In this document: piece after piece, positions 63,064 through 64,000 of the stretch
How the letters are laid out: each line of letters opens with the position of its first letter
Position numbering within the stretch: the first letter of the stretch is position 1
Origin: Pedobacter fastidiosus
GTDB lineage: Bacteria > Bacteroidota > Bacteroidia > Sphingobacteriales > Sphingobacteriaceae
DNA length: 64,000 bases
Reading direction: 5' to 3'
Assembly (NCBI RefSeq): GCF_014306625.1
Contig: NZ_JACRYL010000001.1
Coordinates: forward strand, 153,413 to 217,412
Notes under the pieces: generated by a model
What the model was told of the DNA's origin: nothing
Databases searched by the model: none
What the model saw: only the letters and a program-made list of their open reading frames with translations
Program-made: the position numbers and the translations under genes

Positions 63064-63648
63064 TTAAGGCTTTCGCAAAGCAAGATTCTTTTTTATTCTG
63101 CTTAAGGTTTCAGGAGCTAAGCCAAGATAGGAGGCAATTAAATTCTGAGGAATTCTTTGCATCATAATTGGGTGATGTGCAGCAAGCTGAGTATATTTTT
63201 CCTCTGCTGTATAGGTGGTGGCACTGATTAGTCTGCGTTCTTTTGTAATGAGGCTATTCTGAAAAAGAATTCGGAAGTATCTGTCCATCATAGGCACTTT
63301 CAAAGTCATCTCTTCTAAATCTACTCTTGTTATCATTAAAAGTTCAGAGGCTTCTAAGGCATCTATATTAAATACAGCTTTTTCACCTGTAGAGAAACTG
63401 CTCATATCTGAAGTCCACCAGCCTTCCCAAGCAAACATATTCATGTGTTCTTCTCCTTTTTCATCTACGTTGTAAGATCGAAGCAGGCCTGTAGATACAA
63501 AAGAAAGGTATTTGCAAACCTCACCTTCTTGAAGCAGATATTGTTTCCTGCGCAGTTTTTTCGGAACAAAAAAAGATTTGATGATTTCTTTATCTGCTGC
63601 CGTTAGTGCTACCTTTTCTGTAATGTGTGCAAAAAATACTTCGAACAT
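63064..63648 (-). CDS. Crp/Fnr family transcriptional regulator
   Basis: A 194-residue cyclic-nucleotide-binding-fold regulator. The N-terminal cNMP-like beta-roll spans about residues 30-115 (YLSFVSTGLLRSYNVDEKGEEHM), and the C-terminal helix-turn-helix is QNLIASYLGLAPETLSRIKK. There is no conserved cAMP-phosphate-binding Arg/Ser pair in the roll, so the effector is unknown. An exact -7 element (63660-63653) ends 4 bp before the ATG, predicting a leaderless mRNA. 101 bp upstream of the NmrA-like gene on the same strand; regulation of it is possible. Confidence 0.88.
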   Translation of the reverse strand: MFEVFFAHITEKVALTAADKEIIKSFFVPKKLRRKQYLLQEGEVCKYLSFVSTGLLRSYNVDEKGEEHMNMFAWEGWWTSDMSSFSTGEKAVFNIDALEASELLMITRVDLEEMTLKVPMMDRYFRILFQNSLITKERRLISATTYTAEEKYTQLAAHHPIMMQRIPQNLIASYLGLAPETLSRIKKNLALRKP

Positions 63649-63652
63649 CGGC

Positions 63653-63660
63653 CAAATATA
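63653..63660 (-). promoter_or_regulatory. -7 promoter element TATATTTG for the Crp-type gene
   Basis: Exact TAnnTTTG on the minus strand ending 4 bp before the start codon. No -33 TTTG at normal spacing. Confidence 0.45.
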
Positions 63661-63726
63661 AGTGATGCTAATTTACTAAGAGGTAAAAAATAAGATTTTT
63701 TGAAATGTGACTGAGGCATTAATCTA

Positions 63727-63761
63727 AAAAACCACTAACAATTATCTTGCTAGTGGTTTTT
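63727..63761 (-). terminator. Terminator downstream of the tRNA genes
   Basis: An 11-bp stem AAAAACCACTA (63727-63737) with TAGTGGTTTTT (63751-63761), 13-nt loop; U tracts on both strands. It lies just past the tRNA-Glu 3' end in the direction of tRNA transcription. Confidence 0.75.
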
Positions 63762-63770
63762 AAATCTGTG

Positions 63771-63842
63771 TAGCCCGCAGGGGAATCGAACCCCTATTTC
63801 CAGAATGAAAATCTGGCGTCCTAACCGGTAGACGAGCGGGCC
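63771..63842 (-). tRNA. tRNA-Glu (TTC anticodon)
   Basis: A 72-nt cloverleaf on the minus strand: acceptor GGCCCGC pairs with GCGGGCT, the anticodon stem CCAGA/TCTGG encloses loop TTTTCAT with anticodon TTC, and the T-arm has the GGTTCGATTCC core. CCA is not encoded. Confidence 0.93.
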
Positions 63843-63924
63843 ATTTTCAATCTTGGAGTTAAGATTTGGAATCAGGATTATTTAAAATCCAAATTCGTAA
63901 ATCTACCATCGTCAATTTACTTGG

Positions 63925-63997
<73 letters not shown>

Positions 63998-64000
63998 CTC

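Overview
The window looks like chromosomal DNA from a Bacteroidota species of the Sphingobacteriaceae, most like Pedobacter. This is inferred from the content: AT-rich DNA, SusC/SusD and FecI/FecR gene sets, outer-membrane barrels with carboxypeptidase-like plug extensions, a T9SS type B sorting domain, many TAnnTTTG (-7) promoter elements, and abundant palindromic intergenic repeats. No phage, conjugative element, insertion sequence or CRISPR array was found. Most genes are ordinary. The notable structure lies in the intergenic repeats, one glycan-use locus with a candidate antisense RNA, and two broken genes near 40-42.6 kb.

Layout. 1-8.2 kb: two clusters of palindromic repeats bracket a Nudix hydrolase, two related TonB-dependent-type barrels and a 2-hydroxyacid dehydrogenase. 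8.2-18 kb: OsmC protein, M1 peptidase, GreA (with a hairpin leader), HIT protein, a secreted-repeat lipoprotein, an ECF sigma factor overlapping a membrane-anchored barrel protein, pirin, a tandem-repeat block, and an ArsR regulator with an Old Yellow Enzyme. 18.2-28.1 kb: a polysaccharide utilization locus with ECF sigma, FecR, SusC with STN domain, SusD, a PKD surface lipoprotein and a GH16 glucanase, which together point to beta-1,3-glucan (laminarin-like) capture with trans-envelope signalling. 28.1-39.5 kb: repeats, a histone H1-like protein, HxlR, a MarR-MFS-isochorismatase operon, an SDR, an AraC regulator, a T9SS-exported NHL protein and a Cthe_2159-type lipoprotein.

39.5-48.6 kb: GNAT, an alkaline phosphatase lacking its N-terminus, a PepSY membrane protein with an in-frame amber codon replacing a conserved Trp, a MINPP-like phytase, a TonB-dependent receptor and a beta-helix lipoprotein; the intact part may serve phosphate scavenging. 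48.7-57.5 kb: a tightly packed operon of a histidine kinase without its own response regulator, a PepSY-like protein, a PAP2 phosphatase, a TolC/RND efflux system and a YncE-type propeller. 57.8-64 kb: small membrane and lipoprotein genes, a Na+/H+ antiporter, a lone receiver domain, an NmrA-type protein, a Crp-type regulator, tRNA-Glu and initiator tRNA-Met.
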